Shown piece after piece: positions 55,078 through 63,732 of a stretch of DNA of 64,000 nucleotides. Each line of letters opens with the position of its first letter. Position 1 is the stretch's first letter. The stretch comes from Rhizobium sp. 18055 (GTDB lineage: Bacteria; Pseudomonadota; Alphaproteobacteria; Rhizobiales; Rhizobiaceae). The notes below the pieces were generated by a model. The model had not been told where the DNA came from. It searched no databases and saw only the letters and a list, made by a program, of their open reading frames with translations. The position numbers were made by a program, and so were the translations under genes. The stretch is from the NCBI RefSeq assembly GCF_902706285.1, contig NZ_CACSKD010000001.1:310001-374000 (forward strand), in the 5' to 3' direction.

Positions 55078-56547
55078 ATGCACTTGCTTACCGGTACTTC
55101 CCAACACCCCCTCGCCGCGCCACGCCACGCCCATTACATCAAGCGTCTACGGTCGGCTGCTCTCTGTCTGTGCGCGCTGGTGTCGATCACCAGCGCTGCG
55201 TCGGCACAGGATCAGTCTGCAACGCAAGCCGACCTGATCGCCAAGGGCCGCTATCTCGCCACGGCCGCCGACTGTGCCGCCTGTCATACGGCGCCACACT
55301 CCGGCCAGCCGTTTGCGGGAGGCTATGCAATCGAATCGCCACTCGGCAAGATCTTCTCGACCAACATCACCCCATCCAAGGCCGACGGCATCGGCAGCTA
55401 CAGCGAAGAGGACTTCGCTCGCGCCGTGCGCGACGGCATCGCCAAGGACGGCAGCCACCTTTATCCGGCCATGCCATACACGGCCTATGCCAAGCTGTCC
55501 GACGAGGACATGTCGGCGCTCTACGCCTACTTCATGCAGGAAGTGAAGCCGGTCGATCACGCGCCCGAAAAGACCGAGCTGCCATTCCCCTTCAGCATTC
55601 GTGCATCGATGTCGGTGTGGAACCTTCTGTTCCTGAGCAAGGATCGCTTCCAGCCGGATGCATCGAAGTCCGCGGAATGGAACCGGGGCGCTTACCTCGC
55701 CGAGGCGCTCGAGCACTGCAGCACCTGCCACACGCCGCGAAACACCTTCATGGCGGAAAATCACAGCAAGGCGCTGTCGGGCGGGGCGCTCGGCGCGTGG
55801 TATGCGCCCAACATCACGTCCGATCCGGTCAACGGCATCGGCGGCTGGTCGCAGGATGAGATCGTGCAATATCTGAAGACCGGCCGCGCTGCCGGCAAGG
55901 CACAGGCCGCTGGCCCGATGGCCGAAGCTGTCGAGAACAGCCTTCAGCATCTCAACGACACAGATCTCAACGCGCTTGCTGTCTATCTGAAGGAAACCAA
56001 GCCGATATCTGGCAGCGAGGCCAAGCCACGCTACGAGTTCGGCCAGCCATCTGTGACCGAAGCCGCACTTCGCGGCCTGCCTGGACAGCAGCCCAACGAG
56101 AACGGATTTCACATCTTCAGCGGCACATGCGCCGCTTGCCACCAGCCGGATGGTGGCGGCAACAAGCATTACCCGTCCCTCTTCCACAACACGGCGACCG
56201 GTGCTGACACCCCTGCCAACCTTGTGGCGACGGTCCTGTTCGGCCTCAGCCGCACGGTTGGCGACGAGACGATCTTCATGCCAGGCTTCGGCCCCAACGC
56301 ACCGTTCACCGACCGTCTGTCGGATCAGGACATCGCCGATGTCAGCAATTACGTGCTGACGCAATACGGCAATCCTGCTGCCAAGGTCACAGCGGCCGAC
56401 GTGGCTGAACTGCGCCAGGGTGGCCCGGAGTCGCTGATCGTCAAACTCGCACCATTCGCTGCGCCAGCGGCGGGCATCGGTGGACTGATCGTGATCCTGG
56501 CCATCGTCTGGATGGTCCGTCGCCGGCAACGCCCCGCCACCGCCTGA
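55078..56547 (+). CDS. Triheme cytochrome c subunit of a periplasmic GMC dehydrogenase
   Basis: 489 residues from ATG 55078 (ATG 55054 is an alternative). A signal peptide region (SAALCLCALVSITSAASAQ) is followed by three class-I haem sites: CAACH at 66-70, CSTCH at 214-218 and CAACH at 351-355. A C-terminal helix (AAPAAGIGGLIVILAIVWMV) anchors it. This matches the membrane-bound cytochrome subunit of alcohol, sorbitol and gluconate dehydrogenases, which pass electrons to ubiquinone. It is the first gene of an operon with the small subunit (56595) and the FAD subunit (57134). Confidence 0.93.
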   Translation: MHLLTGTSQHPLAAPRHAHYIKRLRSAALCLCALVSITSAASAQDQSATQADLIAKGRYLATAADCAACHTAPHSGQPFAGGYAIESPLGKIFSTNITPSKADGIGSYSEEDFARAVRDGIAKDGSHLYPAMPYTAYAKLSDEDMSALYAYFMQEVKPVDHAPEKTELPFPFSIRASMSVWNLLFLSKDRFQPDASKSAEWNRGAYLAEALEHCSTCHTPRNTFMAENHSKALSGGALGAWYAPNITSDPVNGIGGWSQDEIVQYLKTGRAAGKAQAAGPMAEAVENSLQHLNDTDLNALAVYLKETKPISGSEAKPRYEFGQPSVTEAALRGLPGQQPNENGFHIFSGTCAACHQPDGGGNKHYPSLFHNTATGADTPANLVATVLFGLSRTVGDETIFMPGFGPNAPFTDRLSDQDIADVSNYVLTQYGNPAAKVTAADVAELRQGGPESLIVKLAPFAAPAAGIGGLIVILAIVWMVRRRQRPATA

Positions 56548-56594
56548 AATTTCGTCATTCCCATTTTCATGAGCGCACGCGCAGGAGACCAGCG

Positions 56595-57119
56595 ATGCCC
56601 TTCGATCCTTTAAACTCAGGTGCCGGTTCCTGGCACCGCCTGTCCCGGCGCGATTTGCTGCGAACCTCCGTCGCACTGGGCGCGATGGCAGCGCTGGCAG
56701 TTCCCTTGCCGGCGTCTGCAGCACCCGATGATACGACGCAGGCCTTCATGCAACTGTCGGAGTTCCTGACCGCGCGCAAGCTCGATCCGGTTCTCGGCGG
56801 ACGTTACTTCGCAGCGCTCGCAAAGCGCAATCCGAACCTTGCCGCCGATATCGCCAGTCTGCAACAGGCGATCACGACGAGCGGTGCTGCCGATATGGAT
56901 GCGTTCCTGGCGCAAGCCGCGACTGATCCGGCCCTGCTGGCCTCGATGCAGAAGATCGTCGGCGCCTGGTATCTTGGCGTGGTCGGCGAGCCCGAGGATG
57001 CTGAGCTCATCACCTACAGCGAGGCCCTCATGTATGCCCCGACGAAGGGCATCCTCACCATCCCCAGCTATGGTCCTGGCCCCAACGCCTGGGGACCGAA
57101 GCCCGATAGCAATATCTGA
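56595..57119 (+). CDS. Small subunit of FAD-dependent sorbitol/gluconate-type dehydrogenase, Tat-exported
   Basis: 174 residues with a twin-arginine signal (LSRRDLLRTSVALGAMAALAVPLPASA, with Arg pair near residues 18-19). The mature part matches the FAD-SLDH small-subunit family: FMQLSEFLTARKLDPVLGGRYFAAL and WYLGVVGEPEDAELITYSEALMY. The Tat signal would carry the folded large subunit, which lacks its own signal, to the periplasm. Lies 14 bases before the large-subunit gene. Confidence 0.9.
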   Translation: MPFDPLNSGAGSWHRLSRRDLLRTSVALGAMAALAVPLPASAAPDDTTQAFMQLSEFLTARKLDPVLGGRYFAALAKRNPNLAADIASLQQAITTSGAADMDAFLAQAATDPALLASMQKIVGAWYLGVVGEPEDAELITYSEALMYAPTKGILTIPSYGPGPNAWGPKPDSNI

Positions 57120-57133
57120 CAGGAATCAAGACA

Positions 57134-58768
57134 ATGGCTAACGACGCATATGATGCGGACCTGATCGTTATCGGCTCGGGCGTTATGGGCGGGATCATCG
57201 CCGCCAACCTCGCCAAGGCTGGCAAGAAGGTGATCGTTCTGGAGGCCGGCCCCCGCGTCGATCGCCGCGAGATCGTCGAGACCTACCGCAACGCGCCGGT
57301 CAAACTGTCGCTGGCAAACGCCAAGCTGCAGGGCGCCGGCTCGCCCTTCCCGAGCCTGCCGCACGCGCCGTCCACTTACGGCGACTACCTGCAGTACGAA
57401 GGCCCGGTGAAGTACAACACCTCCTACCTTCGCGTGGTTGGCGGCACGACCTGGCACTTCGGCTCGGCGCTGTGGCGGATGATCCCGAACGACTTCCGCC
57501 TGCAGTCACTCTACGGCCGCGGCCGCGACTGGCCGATCGGCTACGATGACCTCGAGCCTTACTACAACAAGGCCGAACTGGAGATGGGCGTGACCGGAAC
57601 CGACGGCCAGGACGAGAGCGGCCAGGGCGGCGGCCCGATGCCACCCCGCACGATGCCGTTCCCGATGAAGCAGCTGAATTCCAGCTACATGTTCGACACG
57701 CTCGCAGAAAAACTCAGCGTCGGCGGCTTCAACCCGGTGCTTGAGCCGCACGGTCGCGCATCCCGCCCCTACAAGGGCCGTCCGGTCTGCGCCGGCAACA
57801 ACAACTGCAACCCGGTCTGTCCGATCGGCGCCAAGTACGACGGCTCGATGCATATCGACGAAGCCGAGCGGCATGGCGCCACGCTGCTCGACAACGCGGT
57901 GGTCTACAAGATCGAAGCCGGCGACGACGGCAAGATCACCGCCGTCTGGTACAAGAAGCCAGACAACTCCGAGCACAAGCTGACTGCACCCTACTTCGTG
58001 CTGGCCGCCTATGGCATCGAATCCGCCAAGCTGCTGCTGATTTCGACCTCCGCGAAGTATCCGAACGGAATCGCCAACTCGTCCGACCAGGTGGGCCGCA
58101 ACCTGATGGACCACACCGGCATCAGCATGAACATGCTGACCAAGGAAGATGTGTGGCCGGGCGAAGGCCCGACGGAACTGCTGGTCTATCTGAACCAGCG
58201 CGACGGCGCGTTCCGCAAGGACTATCCGAGCTACAAGATCAAGGTGCGCAACACCGTGCCGACAGCGCAGATGACCGAGGGCTTCATCAAGAAGGGCATC
58301 CTCGGCTCCAAGCTCGACGAGCAGATCCGCAGATATTCGGCTCGCTCGCTCAACTGGGCAATCGATTTCGAACCGCTGCCTCTGGCCGAAAACCGCGTGA
58401 CGCCATCGAAGACCAAGTTCGATGCACTCGGCATTCCAGTTCCGTCGCTCTATTACAGCGTCACCGACTACTGGAACGCCGGACGCGACCGCGGCCTGCA
58501 GGATCTGAACAGGATCGCCGAACTGCTCGATGCAGAGGTTCTATCGACCGACGTCAAGTGGCAGAACCGCCAGCACGTGATGGGTACGACCCGGATGGGC
58601 GACGATCCGAAGGATTCGGTCGTCAACCGCGATTGCCGCACCCACGATCATCCGAACATGTTCATTGCCGGCACCAGCGTCATGCCGTCGGCGTCCTGCA
58701 TGAACCCGACGCTGACGGGTGCTGCACTGAGCGTGCGGATCGCAGAAACGCTCGTCAAGGAAATCTGA
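57134..58768 (+). CDS. GMC-family FAD dehydrogenase large subunit (sorbitol/gluconate/2-keto-gluconate type)
   Basis: 544 residues. The FAD-binding N-terminus is LIVIGSGVMGGIIAANLAKAGKKV, VVGGTTWHFGSALWR follows, a cysteine-rich segment is CAGNNNCNPVCPIGAKYDG, and the C-terminal active-site region WQNRQHVMGTTRMG contains the catalytic His. No signal peptide; export presumably piggybacks on the Tat subunit. It oxidises a polyol, sugar acid or sugar in the periplasm. The neighbouring apionate operon makes a branched sugar or its acid a possible substrate, but this is speculative. Confidence 0.92.
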   Translation: MANDAYDADLIVIGSGVMGGIIAANLAKAGKKVIVLEAGPRVDRREIVETYRNAPVKLSLANAKLQGAGSPFPSLPHAPSTYGDYLQYEGPVKYNTSYLRVVGGTTWHFGSALWRMIPNDFRLQSLYGRGRDWPIGYDDLEPYYNKAELEMGVTGTDGQDESGQGGGPMPPRTMPFPMKQLNSSYMFDTLAEKLSVGGFNPVLEPHGRASRPYKGRPVCAGNNNCNPVCPIGAKYDGSMHIDEAERHGATLLDNAVVYKIEAGDDGKITAVWYKKPDNSEHKLTAPYFVLAAYGIESAKLLLISTSAKYPNGIANSSDQVGRNLMDHTGISMNMLTKEDVWPGEGPTELLVYLNQRDGAFRKDYPSYKIKVRNTVPTAQMTEGFIKKGILGSKLDEQIRRYSARSLNWAIDFEPLPLAENRVTPSKTKFDALGIPVPSLYYSVTDYWNAGRDRGLQDLNRIAELLDAEVLSTDVKWQNRQHVMGTTRMGDDPKDSVVNRDCRTHDHPNMFIAGTSVMPSASCMNPTLTGAALSVRIAETLVKEI

Positions 58769-58799
58769 GCCGGGCAATCGGTTCGGACATCCAGAAAAC

Positions 58800-58838
58800 A
58801 GCAACAGCGATCGGCTGCAAAAGCCGTTCGCTGTTGCT
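58800..58838. terminator. Terminator between dehydrogenase operon and gntR
   Basis: AGCAACAGCG / CGCTGTTGCT 10-bp stem extended by CGGCT/AGCCG after a 2-base internal mismatch, followed by TGTTTCATT on the + strand. It lies between convergent genes and can serve both. Confidence 0.75.
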
Positions 58839-58903
58839 TGTTTCATTCGTTCAACAATTTTTTCGCTCAGCGTCGGGCGGAAACAACCGCCCAGCGATCC
58901 GGA

Positions 58904-59632
58904 TCAGTCGCGGCTGGTATAAAGCGCACTGGAACGCTCGAGATGCTTCAGGATCGCCGCCTCGGCGCCATCAGGATCTTTGGCGGTCAGACAGTCGACG
59001 ATCTGTTCGTGCTCGACCAGCGTGAACTTCTCCTTGCCGGTCCAGATCAGCATGTCGGTATGATAGGCCTTCAGCCACGCCAGCATGGCCTCGCTCACCG
59101 CAACGAAGATCGGGTTGCGAGAGATCTGCGCGATCCGGGTATGAAACTGCATATCGGCCGAGATGAACTCTTCCGCATTGCCAAGCGCCCGACGCTGATG
59201 CTCGAGGATTTCCCGGAGGTCGGCAATATCGTCGCTCGTCGTCTTGATGGCAGCCTCACGCGCCATGCCGCGCTCGAAGAATATCCGGGTACTTTTCAGG
59301 TGTTCGAGGGAGTCGGCTGACTGCGACAGCATGATCTTCGCCGTCAGATCGACCTGGCGGAAAATCGACTTGGCCGTCAGTTGCAGCACCTTGGCGCGCT
59401 CGCCGTGGGAGATATTGACCAGCCCCATGCTCGACAGCGATTGCATCGCCTCCCGGATGGCCGGCCGGCCGACACCGAACCGCTCCATCAGCACGCGCTC
59501 GGATGGCATCTCGTCACCGGGACGAAGTTCGCCCGAGGTGATCATTCTCTCCAGTCGATCAAAAACTTCATCGGACAACTTGCGACGGACGATCTGTTCG
59601 ACTGGCTGGTTCATGGTCTCTCGCTGACTCAC
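58904..59632 (-). CDS. GntR-family regulator, FadR/FCD subfamily
   Basis: 242 residues. GTG 59632 has a GGAGG site; ATG 59614 is an alternative. The winged helix contains LRPGDEMPSERVLMERFGVGRPAIREAMQSLSSMGLV, and the FCD effector domain has the metal-ligand pattern with DMQFHTRIAQISRNP and a late EHEQIVDCL-type His. It resembles NanR-like regulators. It is divergent from the RuBisCO-like operon with 170 bp between, and is probably its repressor; see sites 59726-59744 and 63678-63691. Confidence 0.92.
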   Translation of the reverse strand: MSQRETMNQPVEQIVRRKLSDEVFDRLERMITSGELRPGDEMPSERVLMERFGVGRPAIREAMQSLSSMGLVNISHGERAKVLQLTAKSIFRQVDLTAKIMLSQSADSLEHLKSTRIFFERGMAREAAIKTTSDDIADLREILEHQRRALGNAEEFISADMQFHTRIAQISRNPIFVAVSEAMLAWLKAYHTDMLIWTGKEKFTLVEHEQIVDCLTAKDPDGAEAAILKHLERSSALYTSRD

Positions 59633-59725
59633 AGGTTCCCTCCCTTATGCATGTTCGCGCGCCGGCAAGAAAGGCCGTCATCTGGATTAGCTCTGTCGTC
59701 CTTCGAAAATTTTTATTGCAGAAAT

Positions 59726-59744
59726 TGGAATACTCATTATACCA
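59726..59744 (+). promoter_or_regulatory. Candidate GntR operator upstream of the RuBisCO-like-protein gene
   Basis: TGGAATA-CTCAT-TATACCA, an imperfect 7+5+7 dyad (6 of 7 positions pair). The core ACTCATTATACCAG recurs with one change at 63678-63691, upstream of the apnO-like gene. It lies about 60 bp upstream of the operon start. Confidence 0.5.
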
Positions 59745-59802
59745 GTTCGCGAGTTGGCGCCATGGCAAACTTCGGCCTTGGCAGGTGGAGCAACGAGACC
59801 TC

Positions 59803-61062
59803 ATGATGATCACAGTTACTTATCGCATTGAAACGACCGGCAGTGTCGAGGCGATGGCCGCCAAGATCGCCAGCGATCAATCGACGGGCACCTTCGTGCC
59901 TGTTCCCGGTGAGACCCAGGAACTCAAGGACCGTGTTGCCGCCCGCGTTCTGGCCATCCGCCCCCTGCCCGACGCCGATCACTCGACCTGGCCCGAGATT
60001 GCGCCGGGGCACGGCCGCATCCACCGCGCTGATGCCGATATCGCCTTTCCGCTGGATGCCATCGGCACCGACCTCTCGGCGCTGATGACAATCGCGATTG
60101 GCGGCGTGTTTTCGATCAAGGGCATGACCGGCATTCGCATCGTCGATATGAAGCTGCCGGAAGCGTTTGCCTCGGCGCATCCAGGCCCGCAGTTCGGCCT
60201 TCCCGGCACCCGCCGCCTCACCGGCGTCGAGAAGCGGCCGATCATCGGCACCATCGTCAAGCCGGCCCTTGGCCTGCGCCCGCATGAGACCGCCGCCCTG
60301 GTTGGCGAGCTTATCGAATCCGGCGTCGATTTCATCAAGGACGACGAGAAGCTGATGAGCCCGGCCTATTCGCCGCTCAAGGAGCGCGTCGAGGCGATCA
60401 TGCCGCTGATCCTCGATCACGAGCAGAAGACCGGCAAGAAGGTGATGTACGCCTTCGGCATCTCGCATGCCGATCCCGACGAGATGATGCGCAACCATGA
60501 TCTGGTGCTGAAAGCCGGTGGCAACTGCGCCGTCGTCAACATCAATTCGATCGGCTTCGGCGGCATGAGCTTCCTGCGCAAGCGCTCCGGCCTGGTGCTG
60601 CACGCCCACCGCAACGGCTGGGATATCCTGACGCGCGATCCGGGTGCCGGCCTCGACTTCAAGGTCTACCAGCAGTTCTGGCGTCTGCTCGGCGTCGACC
60701 AGTTCCAGATCAACGGCATCCGCATCAAGTACTGGGAACCGGACGACAGCTTCGTCGAATCCTTCAAGGCCGTCAGCACGCCGATGTTCAGCAAGGCCGA
60801 TTGCCCGCTGCCGGTTGCCGGCTCCGGACAATGGGGCGGACAGGCGCCCGACACCTACCAGCGCACCGGTCGCACACAGGATCTGCTGTATCTATGCGGC
60901 GGCGGCATCGTCAGCCACCCGGGCGGCGCGGCCGCAGGCGTGCGCGCCGTGCAGCAGGCGTGGCAGGCCGCGGTCGCCGATATCCCGCTCGACGAATACG
61001 CCAAGGATCACCCGGAACTCGCAGCCTCGATCGCGAAGTTCGGTGACGGCAAGGCAGCCTGA
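59803..61062 (+). CDS. oiaX: RuBisCO-like protein, 3-oxo-isoapionate-4-phosphate decarboxylase candidate (OiaX)
   Basis: 419 residues from ATG 59803; the frame is open upstream to 59647, but that extension is not family-like. RuBisCO large-subunit fold markers: the KP motif TIVKPALGL with Lys153, but Ala where RuBisCO has the second Lys; the carbamylation motif GVDFIKDDEKL with Lys179, Asp181 and Glu182; and HAHRNGWD. The loop-6 Lys segment of true RuBisCO is absent, so it is not a CO2-fixing enzyme. Next to a DUF1537 kinase, EryH-like and EryI-like isomerases and an ApnO-like gene, the best role is decarboxylating 3-oxo-isoapionate 4-phosphate to L-erythrulose 1-phosphate. A transcarboxylase/hydrolase activity is the main alternative. 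Confidence 0.82.
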   Translation: MMITVTYRIETTGSVEAMAAKIASDQSTGTFVPVPGETQELKDRVAARVLAIRPLPDADHSTWPEIAPGHGRIHRADADIAFPLDAIGTDLSALMTIAIGGVFSIKGMTGIRIVDMKLPEAFASAHPGPQFGLPGTRRLTGVEKRPIIGTIVKPALGLRPHETAALVGELIESGVDFIKDDEKLMSPAYSPLKERVEAIMPLILDHEQKTGKKVMYAFGISHADPDEMMRNHDLVLKAGGNCAVVNINSIGFGGMSFLRKRSGLVLHAHRNGWDILTRDPGAGLDFKVYQQFWRLLGVDQFQINGIRIKYWEPDDSFVESFKAVSTPMFSKADCPLPVAGSGQWGGQAPDTYQRTGRTQDLLYLCGGGIVSHPGGAAAGVRAVQQAWQAAVADIPLDEYAKDHPELAASIAKFGDGKAA

Positions 61063-61065
61063 GAC

Positions 61066-62400
61066 ATGACCAAGCCTCTTCTCACCTACTACGGCGACGA
61101 TTTCACCGGCTCCACAGACGTCATGGAGGCGCTCGCTTCCAATGGCGTACCGACCGTGCTGTTCCTCGGCATTCCCAGCGCCGAGACGGCGGAGCGCTTC
61201 GCCGACTATCGCGCTTTCGGCATTGCCGGCACCAGCCGCAGCGAAACGCCGGAATGGATGGACGCGCATCTGCCTGCGATCTTCGAATGGCTGAAGGCGC
61301 TTGATGCCGATATCTGCCATTACAAGGTCTGCTCGACCTTCGATTCCAGCCCTGCGATCGGCAATATCGGCAAGGCGATCGAGATCGGCAAGGCGCTGTA
61401 TGGCCAGCCGATGGTGCCGGTTATCGTGGGCGCACCGCAGTTGAAGCGCTACACCGCTTTCGGAAACCTGTTCGCCGCCTATCAGGATCGCTTCTACCGC
61501 ATCGACCGTCACCCAGTCATGAGCCGCCACCCTGTGACGCCGATGGCGGAAGCCGATCTGGCGCTGCACATGGCAAAGCAGACATCACTGCCGGTCGCTC
61601 TTGCCGACCTGGTGACCACGGCTGCAGCCGATGCCGACCAGCGTGTCGACACGATCATCGCAGACCTCTCGGGCATCCTGCTTATCGATGTGGACAGCGC
61701 GCAATCTCAAGCCGCTGCCGGCCGACAGCTTTGGCGGGCGAAACGCGACGGCGGCCTGTTCACGGCCGGCTCCTCCGGCGTCGAATATGCATTGCTGCAA
61801 GCCTGGAAAGCCGAAGGCTTGCTTGGCTCGCCGTCGATATTTGCCGAGCCCGGCAAGGTCGAGCGCATGGCCGTGGTGTCAGGCAGCGTGTCGCCGACCA
61901 CAGAACGGCAGATCCACACGGCAACGCAGAACGGCTTCGACGCCATTGCCGTCGATCCGCTTGATCTTGCCGGCGAAAATGGCGAGCAAGCCATCGAGGC
62001 GGCCGTTGCCTCTGGTGTCGAACGCCTGAGGTCCGGCCGCAGCGTACTGCTGCACACCGCCCATGGACCATCCGCCGACAGGGGCACCGATATCGATCGC
62101 ATTCCCGGCGCGCGTCATCGGCTCGGCTCTGCGCTCGGTATCATCCTGCGCCGGCTCGTCGAGACCGAAAAGCTGAGCCGCGCGGTCATCGCCGGTGGCG
62201 ACACCTCGAGCCATGCGTTGCAGGAACTGCGTGTCGATGCGCTGACCACCCTGCTACCCCTGCCGCAGACACCGGGTTCGCCGCTCTGCACGGCGCATGG
62301 CAACTACGCGCCCACCAACGGCCTGCAGATCGCGCTCAAGGGCGGACAGGTCGGCACCGACAATTACTTCGCACAGATACGCGACGGAAGAAGGAGCTAG
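61066..62400 (+). CDS. oiaK: Four-carbon acid sugar kinase family protein (DUF1537), 3-oxo-isoapionate kinase candidate
   Basis: 444 residues. The N-terminal domain starts LLTYYGDDFTGSTDVMEAL with the family DDFTGS motif; the C-terminal nucleotide-binding domain has AVIAGGDTSSHALQEL. This kinase family phosphorylates acid sugars, among them 3-oxo-isoapionate in apiose degradation. It starts three bases after the RuBisCO-like gene, whose substrate it would produce, and ends two bases before the isomerase gene. The specificity is inferred from neighbours. Confidence 0.83.
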   Translation: MTKPLLTYYGDDFTGSTDVMEALASNGVPTVLFLGIPSAETAERFADYRAFGIAGTSRSETPEWMDAHLPAIFEWLKALDADICHYKVCSTFDSSPAIGNIGKAIEIGKALYGQPMVPVIVGAPQLKRYTAFGNLFAAYQDRFYRIDRHPVMSRHPVTPMAEADLALHMAKQTSLPVALADLVTTAAADADQRVDTIIADLSGILLIDVDSAQSQAAAGRQLWRAKRDGGLFTAGSSGVEYALLQAWKAEGLLGSPSIFAEPGKVERMAVVSGSVSPTTERQIHTATQNGFDAIAVDPLDLAGENGEQAIEAAVASGVERLRSGRSVLLHTAHGPSADRGTDIDRIPGARHRLGSALGIILRRLVETEKLSRAVIAGGDTSSHALQELRVDALTTLLPLPQTPGSPLCTAHGNYAPTNGLQIALKGGQVGTDNYFAQIRDGRRS

Positions 62401-62402
62401 GC

Positions 62403-63161
62403 ATGCGTTACTGGGTCGGCACCAGCTTCAAGATGAACAAGGTTCTCGGCGAGGCACTGTCCTTCGCCGAACGGCTCGCGGCCGCCGATGGTGACCGCCA
62501 TCAGGACATCCAGCGCTTCGTCATTCCATCGTTCACCGCGGTACGCGACGTGAAGAAGGCGCTGGGGGAAAGCTCCGTCAAAGTCGGCGCGCAGAACATG
62601 CATTGGGATTCATCAGGCGCCTGGACCGGCGAAGTCTCCGCGCCGATGCTCAAGGACTGCAATCTCGATATCGTCGAACTCGGCCACTCCGAGCGCCGCG
62701 AGCATTTCGGCGAGACAGACGAGACCGTTGGCCTCAAGGTCGAAAGTGCGGTCAAGCACGACCTGATCCCTCTGATTTGCATCGGTGAGACGCTGACTGA
62801 GCGCAATGCAGGCGACGCAGATGCCGTGCTGAAGCGGCAGGTGGAAGGGGCGCTATCGCGGGTCACCGGTGCCGAACAAGATGCGACCATTCTGCTCGCC
62901 TATGAACCCGTCTGGGCAATCGGCGTCAACGGCATTCCGGCAACTGCCGATTATGCCGACGAGAGGCACGCCCGCATTGCCGATGTGGCAGCCAGGGCGC
63001 TCGGCCGCGTCGTGCCGGTGCTCTACGGCGGCAGCGTCAACCCTGACAACTGCGAGGAACTCATCACCCAGCCGCATATCGACGGCCTTTTCATCGGCCG
63101 CTCGGCCTGGGCCGTCGAAGGCTATCTCGACATTCTGAAGCGCGTTGCCGCGGTTATCTGA
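62403..63161 (+). CDS. eryH: Triose-phosphate-isomerase-like enzyme, L-erythrulose-1-phosphate isomerase candidate (EryH)
   Basis: 252 residues of the TPI barrel. Catalytic elements are Lys10 in SFKMNK, the His in [13 protein letters not shown], the Glu in AYEPVWAIG, and the phosphate-binding loop LYGGSVN. TPI paralogues with SFKMN or SWKMN in place of NWKMN act in erythritol-type pathways as L-erythrulose-1-phosphate isomerases. That product, D-erythrulose 4-phosphate, is the substrate of the next enzyme. A plain TPI activity is the alternative. Confidence 0.85.
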   Translation: MRYWVGTSFKMNKVLGEALSFAERLAAADGDRHQDIQRFVIPSFTAVRDVKKALGESSVKVGAQNMHWDSSGAWTGEVSAPMLKDCNLDIVELGHSERREHFGETDETVGLKVESAVKHDLIPLICIGETLTERNAGDADAVLKRQVEGALSRVTGAEQDATILLAYEPVWAIGVNGIPATADYADERHARIADVAARALGRVVPVLYGGSVNPDNCEELITQPHIDGLFIGRSAWAVEGYLDILKRVAAVI

Positions 63162-63216
63162 TCGCAGCAACCAGGCCCCTTCATCCAGCCCCCGAATGAT
63201 TGAAAGGACAAAACCC

Positions 63217-63654
63217 ATGAAAATCGCCATCGGAGCGGATAACGCCGGCAAGCCCTTGCTTGACGTGATTGCCGCCCATCTCGCCGGCAAGGCGGATCTT
63301 GAGGTCCACGATCTCAGCCAATCCGGCTTTTACGCCGACCTGTCTCAGACCCTCGCCCAGACCATTGTCGATGGCCAGCACGAGCGCGGCATCCTGATCT
63401 GCGGCACCGGCATCGGCGTGTCGATCTCGGCCAACAAGGTGCCTGGCATCCGCGCTGCACTGACCCACGACACCTATTCGGCCGAGCGCGCGGCGAAGTC
63501 CAACAACGCCCAGATCATCACGATGGGCGCACGCGTAATCGGGCCGGAACTCGCCAAGTCGATCGTCGATACCTGGCTGGCTTCCGAATTCGATCCAAAG
63601 GGCTCATCCGCAGCCAATGTCGAGGCGATCGATCGCCTTGACTCGGTAAAGTAG
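63217..63654 (+). CDS. eryI: RpiB/LacAB-family isomerase, D-erythrulose-4-phosphate isomerase candidate (EryI)
   Basis: 145 residues from ATG 63217 (AAAGGA site). Family features are [16 protein letters not shown], the catalytic Cys in [16 protein letters not shown], and [27 protein letters not shown]. It probably converts D-erythrulose 4-phosphate into D-erythrose 4-phosphate, which enters the pentose phosphate and aromatic pathways. Ribose-5-phosphate isomerase activity is possible too. It ends about 80 bp before the next gene, which carries a possible operator. Confidence 0.85.
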   Translation: MKIAIGADNAGKPLLDVIAAHLAGKADLEVHDLSQSGFYADLSQTLAQTIVDGQHERGILICGTGIGVSISANKVPGIRAALTHDTYSAERAAKSNNAQIITMGARVIGPELAKSIVDTWLASEFDPKGSSAANVEAIDRLDSVK

Positions 63655-63677
63655 TACTTATTGTGGCGTGGTGATTG

Positions 63678-63691
63678 ACTCATCATACCAG
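63678..63691 (+). promoter_or_regulatory. Second copy of the candidate GntR operator core
   Basis: ACTCATCATACCAG, identical at 13 of 14 positions to 59732-59745. It lies 42 bp upstream of the apnO-like start, so this gene may have its own GntR-controlled promoter. Confidence 0.45.
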
Positions 63692-63732
63692 CAGCGTTAA
63701 CAATCCGATAAAAACCACGAGGTGAAGGAAAC

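Noticed and set aside
59803..61062. RuBisCO large subunit (carbon fixation)
   Set aside because: The second active-site Lys of the KPK motif and the loop-6 Lys segment are missing, and there is no rbcS or phosphoribulokinase. The neighbours fit a RuBisCO-like protein in sugar-acid catabolism.
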